52,422 nucleotides of DNA from contig WRCO01000005.1 of the NCBI GenBank assembly GCA_009783855.1, positions 1 to 52,422 on the forward strand, in the 5' to 3' direction. The stretch is from Alphaproteobacteria bacterium (GTDB taxonomy: Bacteria; Pseudomonadota; Alphaproteobacteria; Rs-D84). A program made the position numbers and the translations under genes. The number at the start of each line of letters is the position of its first letter. Position 1 is the first letter of the stretch. Shown piece by piece: positions 8,062 to 16,581 of this stretch. The notes under the pieces are model-generated. The model worked only from the letters and a program-made list of their open reading frames with translations. It was not told the origin of the DNA and searched no databases.

Positions 8062-9159
8062 ATGAAGAAAATCATCTTTGCTTTATGTCTTGCGCCTTTT
8101 GCCCTGTCCGCGTACGCGTCGGTGATGGCGGCACCGCGCGGCACTCCGGTTGCGGCGATGGCCGGCGATGTTCCCGGCAATCCGGCGGATTTTATGACGC
8201 CTGTTTCGTTTAATATGATGGCGCCGTTTATGACCCAGGATATGCGGGAGAGGCTTCATCCCGGAGACACGACCCGCGCGCCCAATCCGACCGGCGCATT
8301 CGGACGCGCCGCGGCCGGCGCCGGCGTAACCCCGGCAAGCGCGTTCACCCCGGCAATATCCGGCACAGGCCGCGCCGCGCGAAGCGCGCACAATCCACAG
8401 CCCGCGATACCGGTCGCCAATAATCAACAACCGCGCCGCGTCGTACAGCGCCCCGGCGCACAAGCGGCGGGCGCAAACACCGCACGAAGCGCGACCCCGG
8501 CGCACGCCGGCGTGCAGCCGTCGATTGCGCGAAGCGCGACAACGCCGCCCGAAGCGCCGCAGACGCGAAGGGTGGTCGCGCGAAGCGGCCGCGTTGATGC
8601 ATCAAGGTCCGGACAGCCGCCACCGGGCGACCGTTCGTTCATACCGAACATGACCGCCGAAGAATGCCTTGCCGGGTATATGGCGTGCATGGACGGATAT
8701 TGCGCGCGACCGAATATGGCGTTCAACAGATGTTTTTGCAGCGTGCGCCTGTCACAAATCGACAGCCAATACCGACCGGCGATTGACGCGGCGCTTCGCA
8801 AGGTTGTGATTTTGGAAAACGGCGGCTCGCTTTCGGATAACCTGACGGATACAGAGCTTGAGTTGATGTGGAACAACACATTTGCCGGCGTCGGTCATCA
8901 AAGCGATTCAATAAGCAATCTTAACGCGGCGCTGTCCGGTATAGATTTTGCAGATTTCGAAAGCCGCGTGCGCGGCCAGAATGCCTTTGCGGCCGGACAT
9001 GAATTCTGCATACAGCATCTTCCCGCATGCTTTTACGCCGGAACAAATATGATTGGCGTTTATCGAAGCGTCATCGCCCGCGACTGTAACGCTTATGAAC
9101 GGCGGCTTCGCGCGGTGCTTACTCTTGCGGAAAATACGGTGGCGACGCTTTCGCGATAG
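8062..9159 (+). CDS. Secreted protein with low-complexity region and CMDxxCA cysteine domain
   Basis: The protein has 365 residues: a signal peptide (about 1-24), an Ala/Pro/Arg-rich low-complexity stretch (about 25-190) with repeated ARSAT-like units, and a cysteine domain. The domain begins near residue 200 with ECLAGYMACMDGYCA and RCFCSVR. A second cysteine block near 314-345 reads FCIQHLPAC then ARDCNAYERRL. The same two blocks occur in the large secreted protein at 47587 (ACRDAFFHCMDELCA, RCACSAR, then EQDCNAVSRAF), so the two are paralogues. I know no named family. It is probably periplasmic or surface located. The DNA of the linker repeats the word GCGCGAAGCGCG. Confidence 0.75.
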   Translation: MKKIIFALCLAPFALSAYASVMAAPRGTPVAAMAGDVPGNPADFMTPVSFNMMAPFMTQDMRERLHPGDTTRAPNPTGAFGRAAAGAGVTPASAFTPAISGTGRAARSAHNPQPAIPVANNQQPRRVVQRPGAQAAGANTARSATPAHAGVQPSIARSATTPPEAPQTRRVVARSGRVDASRSGQPPPGDRSFIPNMTAEECLAGYMACMDGYCARPNMAFNRCFCSVRLSQIDSQYRPAIDAALRKVVILENGGSLSDNLTDTELELMWNNTFAGVGHQSDSISNLNAALSGIDFADFESRVRGQNAFAAGHEFCIQHLPACFYAGTNMIGVYRSVIARDCNAYERRLRAVLTLAENTVATLSR

Positions 9160-9214
9160 ATTATCGTTCGTGCGATTATATCTGCATATATCCCCAATCC
9201 GCCACCCGTCGATT

Positions 9215-10972
9215 TTACTCTTGTATAAAACCGCCGCTTTGCATCTTCCAAAGTTTTGCAAAGATGCCGCCTTTTTTAAGAAGCGCGGCATGACTGCCCT
9301 GTTCCGCGATGCGACCCTTTTCCATGACTACGATACGGTCCATTTTCCGCAAAGTCGAAAGCCGGTGCGCGATTACCACGGTCGTGCGCCCGCGCATAAG
9401 AACGTCGAACGATTTTTGTATCGTCGCCTCTGTTTCGGAATCAAGTGCGGCCGTCGCTTCGTCAAGAATCAAAATCGGCGCGTCTTTCAATATTGCGCGC
9501 GCGATTGCGATGCGCTGTTTCTGGCCGCCGGACAGTATGATTCCGCGATTGCCGGCGATTGTGTCGTACCCGTTTTCGGTCGACATTATAAAGTCGTGAA
9601 CATCGGCAAGTTTCGCCGCACGCTGAATTTCATCAAGCGTTGCCCCCGGTTTTGCGTATCCGATATTTTCACGCAGAGTGCGGTTGAACAACGCCGGGTC
9701 TTGCGGGACGAACGCGACTTGTTTACGCAATGAGTCCTGTGAAACATTTTTAATGTTCTGGCCGTCGACATATATCCCGCCGCGCTGCACGTCAAACAGG
9801 CGCAAAAGCAAATGCGACAACGTAGTCTTGCCCGCGCCGGATAATCCGACAAGTCCGATTTTTTCACCCGGTTTGACTTTCAGCGACAGGTCCTTTATGA
9901 CGTCACTTTTATCATTATACCGGAACGAAATGCCGCGCAAATCCATCGCGCCGCGCTTTACCAAAAGCGCTTTCGCATTCGGTTTGTCGGCAACGGCCTG
10001 TGGCGCCATGATGTCGCTCCACGCCTGTGCGGCGCCGGCGTACGCTTCGATTGTTCCGTTATACATGTGGCCAAGGCTGCCCAGATTTCTTGTCAGCACA
10101 AAGAACGCCGCAAGTATGAACGATGCTTCGGTGACGCTCATCGCGCCGGCGGCAAAACGCATCACCAAAAGATACATTACAAATATGCCGATGGCGTCGT
10201 TAACAAAACCTATGGCCTCTTGATTAAAGAAATTAAATTTGACCCAGCGCCAGTTTGTCGACAACAATTCGGCGCGCTCTTTCTGCATATATTCGCCTTC
10301 GAAAAACCTGGTCGCAAATATTTTCACCGTCGCAAAATTCGATATGCTGTCGGATACAATCCCGTTGTTACTGGCGTTCAGTTTCGACAACTCTTTTTCA
10401 TAGTTCGCGCTTGTCTTGGAATACAAGACAACCCACGCAAGCCGCGCAACCCCCCAGCCGCCGATAATCGCCATGATGGTCGTATCAAGATTCATCATCA
10501 TCCCGGTCAAAGCGACAAAGCCCAATATAATTCCTGCGAAATCCGTCACGACCTGTGTCGTCAATTGGTTGAATTTTTCGCTTATCGTTCCGACTTGGGA
10601 TTGGATGGTGCCGACATTCTTGTCAAGAAAGAATCTGTAATCATGCGAATATATGAACCCAAGCAACAGGTCGCGAATCGCATGCCGATTCCGCGGCCGC
10701 CAATAATTCCCGTACGTGCGATTGATGCTCAGCAACGGAAGTTCGGCATTCATCCAAAATATAATCATTGCGAACGCGCCGATGACATAGCCCCGAAAGT
10801 CCGGCCCGGAATATTCGAACATGGATATAAAGTACCGCATGACAAGCGGCCACGAAATCATGGCAATCGTGATTTGCAAGGTACCGGCTATTGTGACGAT
10901 AATCGCGAACCATTTGAATTTTTTAAGCATCATCCAATAAAAACCGATAAGAGTTTTTGGAAATTTTTGCAT
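9215..10972 (-). CDS. ABC-type exporter, fused permease-ATPase half transporter
   Basis: The 585-residue protein has an N-terminal six-helix type IV permease domain (about 20-310) and a C-terminal nucleotide-binding domain (about 340-580). Walker A is GLVGLSGAGKTTLSH, the signature is LSGGQKQRIAIARAI, Walker B is ILILDEATAALD, and the H-loop is VIAHRLST. It should act as a homodimer or heterodimer exporting a lipid, peptide or drug; the substrate cannot be deduced. I set the start at 10972 because AAGGAGGG lies 6 bases upstream. The gene is monocistronic, with a candidate sRNA and rho upstream. Confidence 0.9.
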   Translation of the reverse strand: MQKFPKTLIGFYWMMLKKFKWFAIIVTIAGTLQITIAMISWPLVMRYFISMFEYSGPDFRGYVIGAFAMIIFWMNAELPLLSINRTYGNYWRPRNRHAIRDLLLGFIYSHDYRFFLDKNVGTIQSQVGTISEKFNQLTTQVVTDFAGIILGFVALTGMMMNLDTTIMAIIGGWGVARLAWVVLYSKTSANYEKELSKLNASNNGIVSDSISNFATVKIFATRFFEGEYMQKERAELLSTNWRWVKFNFFNQEAIGFVNDAIGIFVMYLLVMRFAAGAMSVTEASFILAAFFVLTRNLGSLGHMYNGTIEAYAGAAQAWSDIMAPQAVADKPNAKALLVKRGAMDLRGISFRYNDKSDVIKDLSLKVKPGEKIGLVGLSGAGKTTLSHLLLRLFDVQRGGIYVDGQNIKNVSQDSLRKQVAFVPQDPALFNRTLRENIGYAKPGATLDEIQRAAKLADVHDFIMSTENGYDTIAGNRGIILSGGQKQRIAIARAILKDAPILILDEATAALDSETEATIQKSFDVLMRGRTTVVIAHRLSTLRKMDRIVVMEKGRIAEQGSHAALLKKGGIFAKLWKMQSGGFIQE

Positions 10973-11097
10973 GCGGCCCTCCTTGGCTTTGTTGCCCGCC
11001 GCCACCTTTTTGGTTTTGGCGCGACTATGCCCGCCTTATATAGATTTATCAAGGGATTATTTCCATAAATATATCGTGTTTTTTGCAAATAAATGGC

Positions 11098-11125
11098 TTG
11101 ACAAATTATTGACACCGTGTAATAC
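11098..11125 (+). promoter_or_regulatory. Promoter of a candidate small RNA
   Basis: TTGACA (11098-11103), 16 bases, TAATAC (11120-11125). It points into a short terminated region that has no ORF. Confidence 0.6.
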
Positions 11126-11131
11126 TAGAGT

Positions 11132-11193
11132 ATCAACCACGACGGAACCGATTCGGTTTCGTCACCATCCCCGTGCTTGCATGGGGACTTTTT
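11132..11193 (+). ncRNA. Candidate small RNA (about 62 nt) between the ABC exporter and rho
   Basis: Downstream of a TTGACA/TAATAC promoter lies a 9-bp hairpin, GACGGAACC (11141-11149) with GGTTTCGTC (11155-11163). An intrinsic terminator follows: CCCCGTG (11169-11175), loop CTTG, CATGGGG (11180-11186), then ACTTTTT. Both neighbouring genes are transcribed on the opposite strand, so the terminator is not explained by either. No family recognised. Confidence 0.55.
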
Positions 11194-11216
11194 GTCATTC
11201 CGGAATTTTTGCATCC

Positions 11217-12485
11217 CTACCCGTTCATAGCACTGAAAAAATCTGCATTGGTTTTGGTGGTGCGCATTTTGTCGAGTAAGAATTCCATCGCTTCAAGCGT
11301 TCCCATCGGATTGATAATCCGGCGAAGAACCCACATTTTCGAAAGGGTTTCTTTCGACACCAAAAGGTCTTCTTTGCGCGTGCCGGATTTCGTAATGTCG
11401 ATTGCGGGATAGACGCGCTTGTCGGACAGCTTGCGGTCAAGGATGATTTCGCTGTTGCCGGTTCCCTTAAACTCTTCGAAAATAATTTCGTCCATTTTGG
11501 ACCCGGTTTCAACAAGCGCGGTCGCAATGATGGTAAGGCTTCCGCCCTCTTCTATATTTCTTGCGGCGCCAAAAAATCTTTTCGGGCGTTGAAGCGCCTG
11601 GGCGTCCACGCCGCCGGTCAAAACTTTTCCGGATGACGGCATGACCGTATTGTATGCGCGCGCAAGCCTTGTAATAGAATCAAGAAGAATCACAACGTCT
11701 TCGCCGCCTTCGACATAGCGTTTTGCCTTTTCGATTACCATTTCGGCGACCTGGATATGCCGCGCGGCGGGTTCGTCAAATGTGGACGATACCACTTCGC
11801 CCTTTACCGACCGCTTCATATCCGTGACTTCTTCCGGGCGTTCGTCGACAAGAAGAACTATTAATTTAGCCCCCGGATAATTGGTCGCGACGGAATGCGC
11901 GATATTTTGAAGCATCACCGTCTTACCCGTACGCGGCGGCGCGACAATCAGCGAACGCTGACCTTTGCCCGTCGGAGAAATCAAATCGATAACACGCGCG
12001 GACAGCGCCCGGCCTTTGTTTGTATCGTCTTCGACTTCCATCCTTAATATCTTGTCGGGATACAGCGGCGTCATATCGTCGAACGACACGCGGTGGCGAA
12101 TGCGTTCGGTATCGCCGCCGTTGACTTTTTCAATTGTGGCAAGCGCGAAATATCTTTCCTGGTCATTGGACGGCGCTTGAATCACGCCTTCGACATAGTC
12201 GCCGGTTTTCAATCCGTATTTTTTTATGAGTGTCGGCGATACGTACAAATCGTCCGGCCCGGCAAGATAATTGGATTCCGGCGCGCGAAGGAATCCGAAT
12301 CCGTCCTGTATCCGTTCAAGCACTCCGTCGCCGATAAGCGTGGTTTTTTTATCCGCAGCGATAACGCGCAGAACGGCGAACCGCATCTGCTGTACATTAA
12401 GCTGTGACGGGTTTTCAATGCCCAATTCTTCCGCCATTTTAAGCAATTGCGGCGCGGATTTTGATTTAAGTTCATTTACGTGCAT
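11217..12485 (-). CDS. rho: Transcription termination factor Rho
   Basis: Rho is a hexameric RNA helicase that terminates untranslated transcripts. The 422-residue protein has a Rho_N domain (about 1-45, [20 protein letters not shown]), a cold-shock-like RNA-binding domain, and an ATPase core. The core holds the P-loop [12 protein letters not shown]-loop residues in VKGEVVSST, Walker B in [13 protein letters not shown] and the R-loop KGTGNSEI. I chose the ATG at 12485, since the longer reading only translates a repeat-rich leader. A promoter (TTGACT, 17 bases, TACAGT, reading leftward near 12560-12590) lies between two arms of an inverted repeat. Confidence 0.95.
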   Translation of the reverse strand: MHVNELKSKSAPQLLKMAEELGIENPSQLNVQQMRFAVLRVIAADKKTTLIGDGVLERIQDGFGFLRAPESNYLAGPDDLYVSPTLIKKYGLKTGDYVEGVIQAPSNDQERYFALATIEKVNGGDTERIRHRVSFDDMTPLYPDKILRMEVEDDTNKGRALSARVIDLISPTGKGQRSLIVAPPRTGKTVMLQNIAHSVATNYPGAKLIVLLVDERPEEVTDMKRSVKGEVVSSTFDEPAARHIQVAEMVIEKAKRYVEGGEDVVILLDSITRLARAYNTVMPSSGKVLTGGVDAQALQRPKRFFGAARNIEEGGSLTIIATALVETGSKMDEIIFEEFKGTGNSEIILDRKLSDKRVYPAIDITKSGTRKEDLLVSKETLSKMWVLRRIINPMGTLEAMEFLLDKMRTTKTNADFFSAMNG

Positions 12486-12504
12486 GATAAAACCCTTTGG
12501 TTTT

Positions 12505-12641
12505 AATGTTGAATTTTGAATTATGAATGTTGAATTGGAAAAGTCGAGAACGAACGTTCTTGCCGACACTGTATATAAAACCGGCGGAAAAGTCAAGAAA
12601 AATCCACCAGATTCAATATTCATAATTCAAAATTCAACATT
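12505..12641. repeat. Long inverted pair of iterated GAATTTTGAATT-like words flanking the rho promoter
   Basis: The segment 12505-12535 is the reverse complement of 12611-12641 with 30 of 31 bases matching. Each arm is built of degenerate iterations of the word ATTCAAAATTCA. The 75-bp interior holds the leftward rho promoter, so one arm falls in the rho 5' leader. Confidence 0.85.
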
Positions 12642-12662
12642 TCGGAACAATAAATTTTCCTC

Positions 12663-12692
12663 TTGCTCCATCTTGTATTTTTGTCCTATAAT
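12663..12692 (+). promoter_or_regulatory. Promoter of the OmpA-type lipoprotein gene
   Basis: TTGCTC (12663-12668), 18 bases, TATAAT (12687-12692). The ribosome site AAAAGGAAGGG follows, before the ATG at 12714. Confidence 0.7.
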
Positions 12693-12713
12693 CAGTTAAA
12701 AGGAAGGGTTTTT

Positions 12714-14156
12714 ATGAAAAAGATTTATGCGCTTTCCGCTTTGTTTCTGGCCGCATGCGCCGGCGGCATGGACCGTTTCGACGACCATCATCATCACGCA
12801 TCGTTCACGCCCAACGTGGATTTTGTGGCGAACCTTGACGTATGGGCCGCGCCGCATCGGGATTCGTTTCTTAACCAGCTTGCCATGAATTACCGGTCTT
12901 ACGCCATGTGGAACGCGCGCGAAATCGGCGATTTCGCAACGGGCGAATTATTCGCAAACAAAGCGATTGCCGCATTCGCCGGCGACACGCCGATGCCCGA
13001 GGCCGTCGGGAATTGGCCCATTCACGACCATAATATGCAATTCGAATTGAATCAGGGGCTTGACGCGCTTATCGCCGCGCTTAAAAACGACGCCGCGGAC
13101 AAGTGTCCGAAAATCGCCGCCGAGGCACAGGCTAAATTCGACTGTTGGGTATCGGCGACAGCAATGGGGCAATCGCGCACCGCGGGCGAATGCCGCGACC
13201 GGTTCGGCCGCGCGATGGCCGTCTTGCGCAGTCCGTCCGGATGCGATAACAGAATAGTCCGCGCAAGCGACCGCACACCAACAGACCGCGGCGCGCCCAC
13301 ACGCGACCAGGTCGACCCGATATTCTATCCCGACACCGGCAACCTTTCGTCCGTAGCAAATGCAAGCCGCGCGCGCGATTCGGTCGTCATCGTGAACAAT
13401 GTCAATATTCCGGACCGCCTTATTAACCCATCGCCGGTAATGTTCACCCAGAATATATTCGGTGACAGCGGCGGCATTGTGAATTGCGTCGACGATGAAG
13501 AATGCGACGACACACCCGCCGTTGCGGCGCAAATCACGGAACGTCCGGCGGAACGGGGCGCGGCGGCGCTTGGCGAACAGGGGGTGTCGCGCGACGAATT
13601 CATCAATATGATGATGGCGATGCGTCAAGAACTTGCGGCTATACACCAACGGCTTGACGGCATGCCCGTCGACGGCGACAAGACGATGATAAAAGTTCAA
13701 CAGATACCGCTTGAACCGCAACAGCATATAATGGAAGAAATATTCGAAATCCGTTTCGACTTCGACAGGTATGAAATCAAACCGGAATACCGGCAGATAA
13801 TCCGAAACCTTGTCGATACCGCGAACCGGCACAAGAATGTAAAGATTTCGGTCGTCGGGCACACGGATACCGTGGGCTCTCCCAATTATAACTTTGCGCT
13901 TGGCGGACGTCGGGCCGAAGCGGTGCGAAACGAACTTATCAAATCCGGCATCCCGGCAAGCCAGATTATCGCCCTGTCAAGCGGCATGAATAACCTTCGC
14001 GTGCCGACCGGTCCGGGCGTAAAGAATGCCGAAAATCGCCGCGTGCGCGTGGTGCGGGAAACGCATTGGACGGATAACCCGTCGCCCAATGCCATGACAG
14101 TAACGTTGGAAGACCCCGACAACGTGATGGAATTATACGGGGAATTCAGGGAATAA
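12714..14156 (+). CDS. OmpA/Pal-domain outer-membrane lipoprotein
   Basis: The 480-residue protein starts with a lipoprotein signal (lipobox LAAC, cysteine near residue 15) followed by a His/Asp-rich stretch. The middle (about 30-330) has no recognised domain but contains several cysteines. The C-terminus (about 340-455) is an OmpA-like peptidoglycan-binding domain: FEIRFDFDRYEIKPEY, VVGHTDTVGS, and NRRVRV with the conserved Asp and Arg that contact diaminopimelate. It should tether the outer membrane to the cell wall. I chose the ATG at 12714 for its ribosome site and lipobox. It is not next to tol genes, so it is not simply Pal. Confidence 0.88.
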   Translation: MKKIYALSALFLAACAGGMDRFDDHHHHASFTPNVDFVANLDVWAAPHRDSFLNQLAMNYRSYAMWNAREIGDFATGELFANKAIAAFAGDTPMPEAVGNWPIHDHNMQFELNQGLDALIAALKNDAADKCPKIAAEAQAKFDCWVSATAMGQSRTAGECRDRFGRAMAVLRSPSGCDNRIVRASDRTPTDRGAPTRDQVDPIFYPDTGNLSSVANASRARDSVVIVNNVNIPDRLINPSPVMFTQNIFGDSGGIVNCVDDEECDDTPAVAAQITERPAERGAAALGEQGVSRDEFINMMMAMRQELAAIHQRLDGMPVDGDKTMIKVQQIPLEPQQHIMEEIFEIRFDFDRYEIKPEYRQIIRNLVDTANRHKNVKISVVGHTDTVGSPNYNFALGGRRAEAVRNELIKSGIPASQIIALSSGMNNLRVPTGPGVKNAENRRVRVVRETHWTDNPSPNAMTVTLEDPDNVMELYGEFRE

Positions 14157-14168
14157 ATTAACAAAAGC

Positions 14169-14197
14169 TTGACAAAACTGTTTTGTTGGTATAATAT
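14169..14197 (+). promoter_or_regulatory. Promoter of the small basic protein gene
   Basis: TTGACA (14169-14174). TAATAT (14192-14197) is 17 bases downstream; an overlapping TATAAT at 14190-14195 has 15-base spacing. Confidence 0.6.
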
Positions 14198-14246
14198 ATC
14201 GACAGAATGTAGTTTATGTGAAAGCAAAACTATAAAGGTGGACATA

Positions 14247-14468
14247 ATGGTAAAAACAGTCCTGGATAAGAATCAAATTGAAACTGTGGGCAAAGGCAAA
14301 AAATTCGTCGCCGCAAAAAAATCCGTGACGATAAAAGAAGGGACCTATAAAGTTCAAGCGGTAAAGCGCGGTCGCGACCATCACGCCGGCAGAGTGGCGG
14401 TGGATGTCGGCGCAAAACTTGGGCTGAGCGCCGAACAAATGCGGCAAGCATCGCAAAAGGTCGCATAA
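14247..14468 (+). CDS. Small basic protein of unknown function (73 aa)
   Basis: The protein is lysine- and arginine-rich. A first half of alternating polar and hydrophobic residues is probably a small beta domain (KKFVAAKKSVTIKEGTYKVQAVKRGR). A short helix follows (GLSAEQMRQASQKVA). The ribosome site AAAGGTGG precedes the ATG, and the gene has its own promoter and a perfect terminator, so it is expressed as a single unit. Nucleic-acid binding would fit the charge but is only a guess. I do not recognise the family. Confidence 0.65.
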   Translation: MVKTVLDKNQIETVGKGKKFVAAKKSVTIKEGTYKVQAVKRGRDHHAGRVAVDVGAKLGLSAEQMRQASQKVA

Positions 14469-14480
14469 ACAGACTTCACA

Positions 14481-14506
14481 AATCCGCCGTTCGGCGGATT
14501 TCTTTT
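14481..14506 (+). terminator. Intrinsic terminator
   Basis: AATCCGCCG (14481-14489) pairs perfectly with CGGCGGATT (14492-14500) and is followed by TCTTTT. Confidence 0.85.
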
Positions 14507-14534
14507 CGGCGACAATTTATGATATAATCATCTT

Positions 14535-16076
14535 ATGAAAAAAACTCTTGTGCTTTGCATTCTGGACGGTGTCGGCATTGCCGCGCCCGGGCCGCATAAC
14601 GCGGTATCGAACGCGCGTATGCCTTTTTACAAATCGCTGTTTGAAAAATATCCGCATACCGAATTAAAGGCAAGCGGCCCGGCCGTCGGGCTGTTGCCGG
14701 GCACTATGGGCAATTCCGAAGTCGGGCACATAACAATCGGGTCCGGGCGCGTCGTCGACCAATTCCTTCGCCGGTTCAAAATTGAAAAAGAATCCGGGCG
14801 CATCGCAAGCAATCCGCATCTTGAAAGATTTATCGCCGAACTGAACAAGACGGGCGGCGCGGCGCATATACTTGGCCTGTCGTCCGGCGGATGCGTTCAT
14901 TCGGATATTAATCAGGCGATTTACATCGCAAAAATCATTTGCGCCGCGAATATTCCGATAGTGTGGCATTTCGTATCCGACGGCCGCGACACGCCGCCGC
15001 AAAGCGCATTGAAATATATCAGAAAACTGGAACGCGAATTCCGCGCGGAAATTAAAAGCGGGCAATTCCGTTTCGGCACCTTGTGCGGGCGATATTACGC
15101 GATGGACAGAAACAATAATTGGGGGCGCACTAAACTTGCGCTTGACGCCGTGATGCGCGCGCGCGCGCCCTGTTCCGCAAAAAGCATCAAGTCCGCGCTG
15201 TCCGCCGCGTACGCGCGCGGCGAATCGGATGAATTCATAAAGCCTGTAATCATTGGGGCGCCCGCGCCGTTCTGTGCAAAAGACGGTTTGCTGTTTACAA
15301 ATTATCGCGACGACCGCGCGCGCCAGATTTTGAAAATGTTCGCGCGCTTGCACGGCATGAATAATTCGCGTGTCGGAAATGTCCTTTGCTTTTCGGAATA
15401 CGGCGAAGGATTGAACAAATATTTCCCGGCGCTTTTGTCCGACGTGAAGATACGGAATACTTTTGGCGATATAGTGGCGGCGGCGGGCCTGTCGCAATTG
15501 CGCGTGGCGGAAACGACAAAATATAATCACGCGACTTATTTTTTCGACGCGGAACGCACGATGAATTACCCGCGCGGAAAAAAGATTCTGATACCGTCGC
15601 CGAACGTCGCGACATTCGACATGGCGCCGGAAATGTCCGCCGAAAAAATCACTGACGCGCTGATTCCGCTGCTTTCCGAATTTGATGTGATAATTTTGAA
15701 TTACGCAAACGGCGACGAAGTCGGGCATACCGGAAACATGCCGGCGGCGGTCAAAGCGTTGGAAATTCTTGACGCGTGCATGGCGCGGTTTGTGCCCGCG
15801 GTTTTGGATTTGGGCGGATGCGTGCTGATTACCGCCGACCATGGCAATGCGGAAGAAATGTGGGATGAAAAAAACGACACTTTCAAGACATCGCACACGA
15901 CGAACAAAGTGCCGTTTATTATTGTCCGCGGCGACCTGCCCGACAAAGCCTGCTCTTCGGTCCGCAAAGCGGGACGGATGGCGAAGACGGGGGGGCTTTC
16001 CGACATCGCGCCGACAATGTTGAAAATTTTGGGGCTGCCGAAACCGAAAGAAATGACGGGGAAGAGTTTAATCTAG
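14535..16076 (+). CDS. gpmI: 2,3-bisphosphoglycerate-independent phosphoglycerate mutase
   Basis: This enzyme interconverts 3- and 2-phosphoglycerate in glycolysis using two manganese ions and a phosphoserine. The 513-residue length is typical. The nucleophile serine lies in GNSEVGH near residues 57-63, and metal ligands are seen in DGVG at the start, in GDEVGHTG near 395 and in ADHGNAEEM near 437. A TATAAT box ends at 14528, exactly 7 bases before the ATG, and no ribosome site is present, so the mRNA appears leaderless. Its end overlaps the convergent tadA by 4 bases. Confidence 0.95.
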   Translation: MKKTLVLCILDGVGIAAPGPHNAVSNARMPFYKSLFEKYPHTELKASGPAVGLLPGTMGNSEVGHITIGSGRVVDQFLRRFKIEKESGRIASNPHLERFIAELNKTGGAAHILGLSSGGCVHSDINQAIYIAKIICAANIPIVWHFVSDGRDTPPQSALKYIRKLEREFRAEIKSGQFRFGTLCGRYYAMDRNNNWGRTKLALDAVMRARAPCSAKSIKSALSAAYARGESDEFIKPVIIGAPAPFCAKDGLLFTNYRDDRARQILKMFARLHGMNNSRVGNVLCFSEYGEGLNKYFPALLSDVKIRNTFGDIVAAAGLSQLRVAETTKYNHATYFFDAERTMNYPRGKKILIPSPNVATFDMAPEMSAEKITDALIPLLSEFDVIILNYANGDEVGHTGNMPAAVKALEILDACMARFVPAVLDLGGCVLITADHGNAEEMWDEKNDTFKTSHTTNKVPFIIVRGDLPDKACSSVRKAGRMAKTGGLSDIAPTMLKILGLPKPKEMTGKSLI

Positions 16077-16564
16077 CCGCGTTTCGATTTGAAAAATTCT
16101 TTTAACATCGCCGCCGATTCGTTTTCGAATTCCGGCATCTGTTCAACGGAAGGTTTCCAAAGGTGCTTTGCGGTTTCATATACGCGCGCGCCGTGCATAA
16201 TTCCGCCGCCTTTTTCATCGCAAGCCGCGAAAAATATTTTTTTTATCCGCGCGAACGAAATCGCGGTCGCGCACATCGCGCACGGTTCAAGCGTTACATA
16301 GATTTCGCAACCATCCAAAAATTTGGCGCAAAGTTTCTTTGACGCGGCGCGCAAAGCCACGATTTCCGCATGCATCGTCGCATCGCGGTTTTTTTGAACC
16401 CGGTTGCATCCGCGGGCGATTATCCGCCCGCCTTGCGCAATCACCGCGCCGATTGGAACGTCGTCGTGCGTCGATGCTTTATGCGCCAGGGCCATGGCTT
16501 GCGCCATGAAGTCGGCGGCGGTGACCGGTGACCGGTGGTTCGTAATTTGATTTTTGGCTTTCAT
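16073..16564 (-). CDS. tadA: tRNA(adenine-34) deaminase
   Basis: TadA deaminates A34 to inosine in the anticodon of tRNA-Arg(ACG). The 163-residue protein has the zinc ligands HAE (in MHAEIVAL) and PCAMC, with the catalytic glutamate in HAE. I prefer the ATG at 16564 over the upstream one at 16591, which would overlap the divergent rsmD start. The true start could also be at 16507, because the first 19 codons (NQITNHRSPVTA) are encoded by a short iterated repeat that resembles intergenic copies elsewhere in the window. The gene diverges from rsmD by 17 bases. Confidence 0.9.
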   Translation of the reverse strand: MKAKNQITNHRSPVTAADFMAQAMALAHKASTHDDVPIGAVIAQGGRIIARGCNRVQKNRDATMHAEIVALRAASKKLCAKFLDGCEIYVTLEPCAMCATAISFARIKKIFFAACDEKGGGIMHGARVYETAKHLWKPSVEQMPEFENESAAMLKEFFKSKRG

Positions 16565-16581
16565 AGTGATAATCTTAATCC

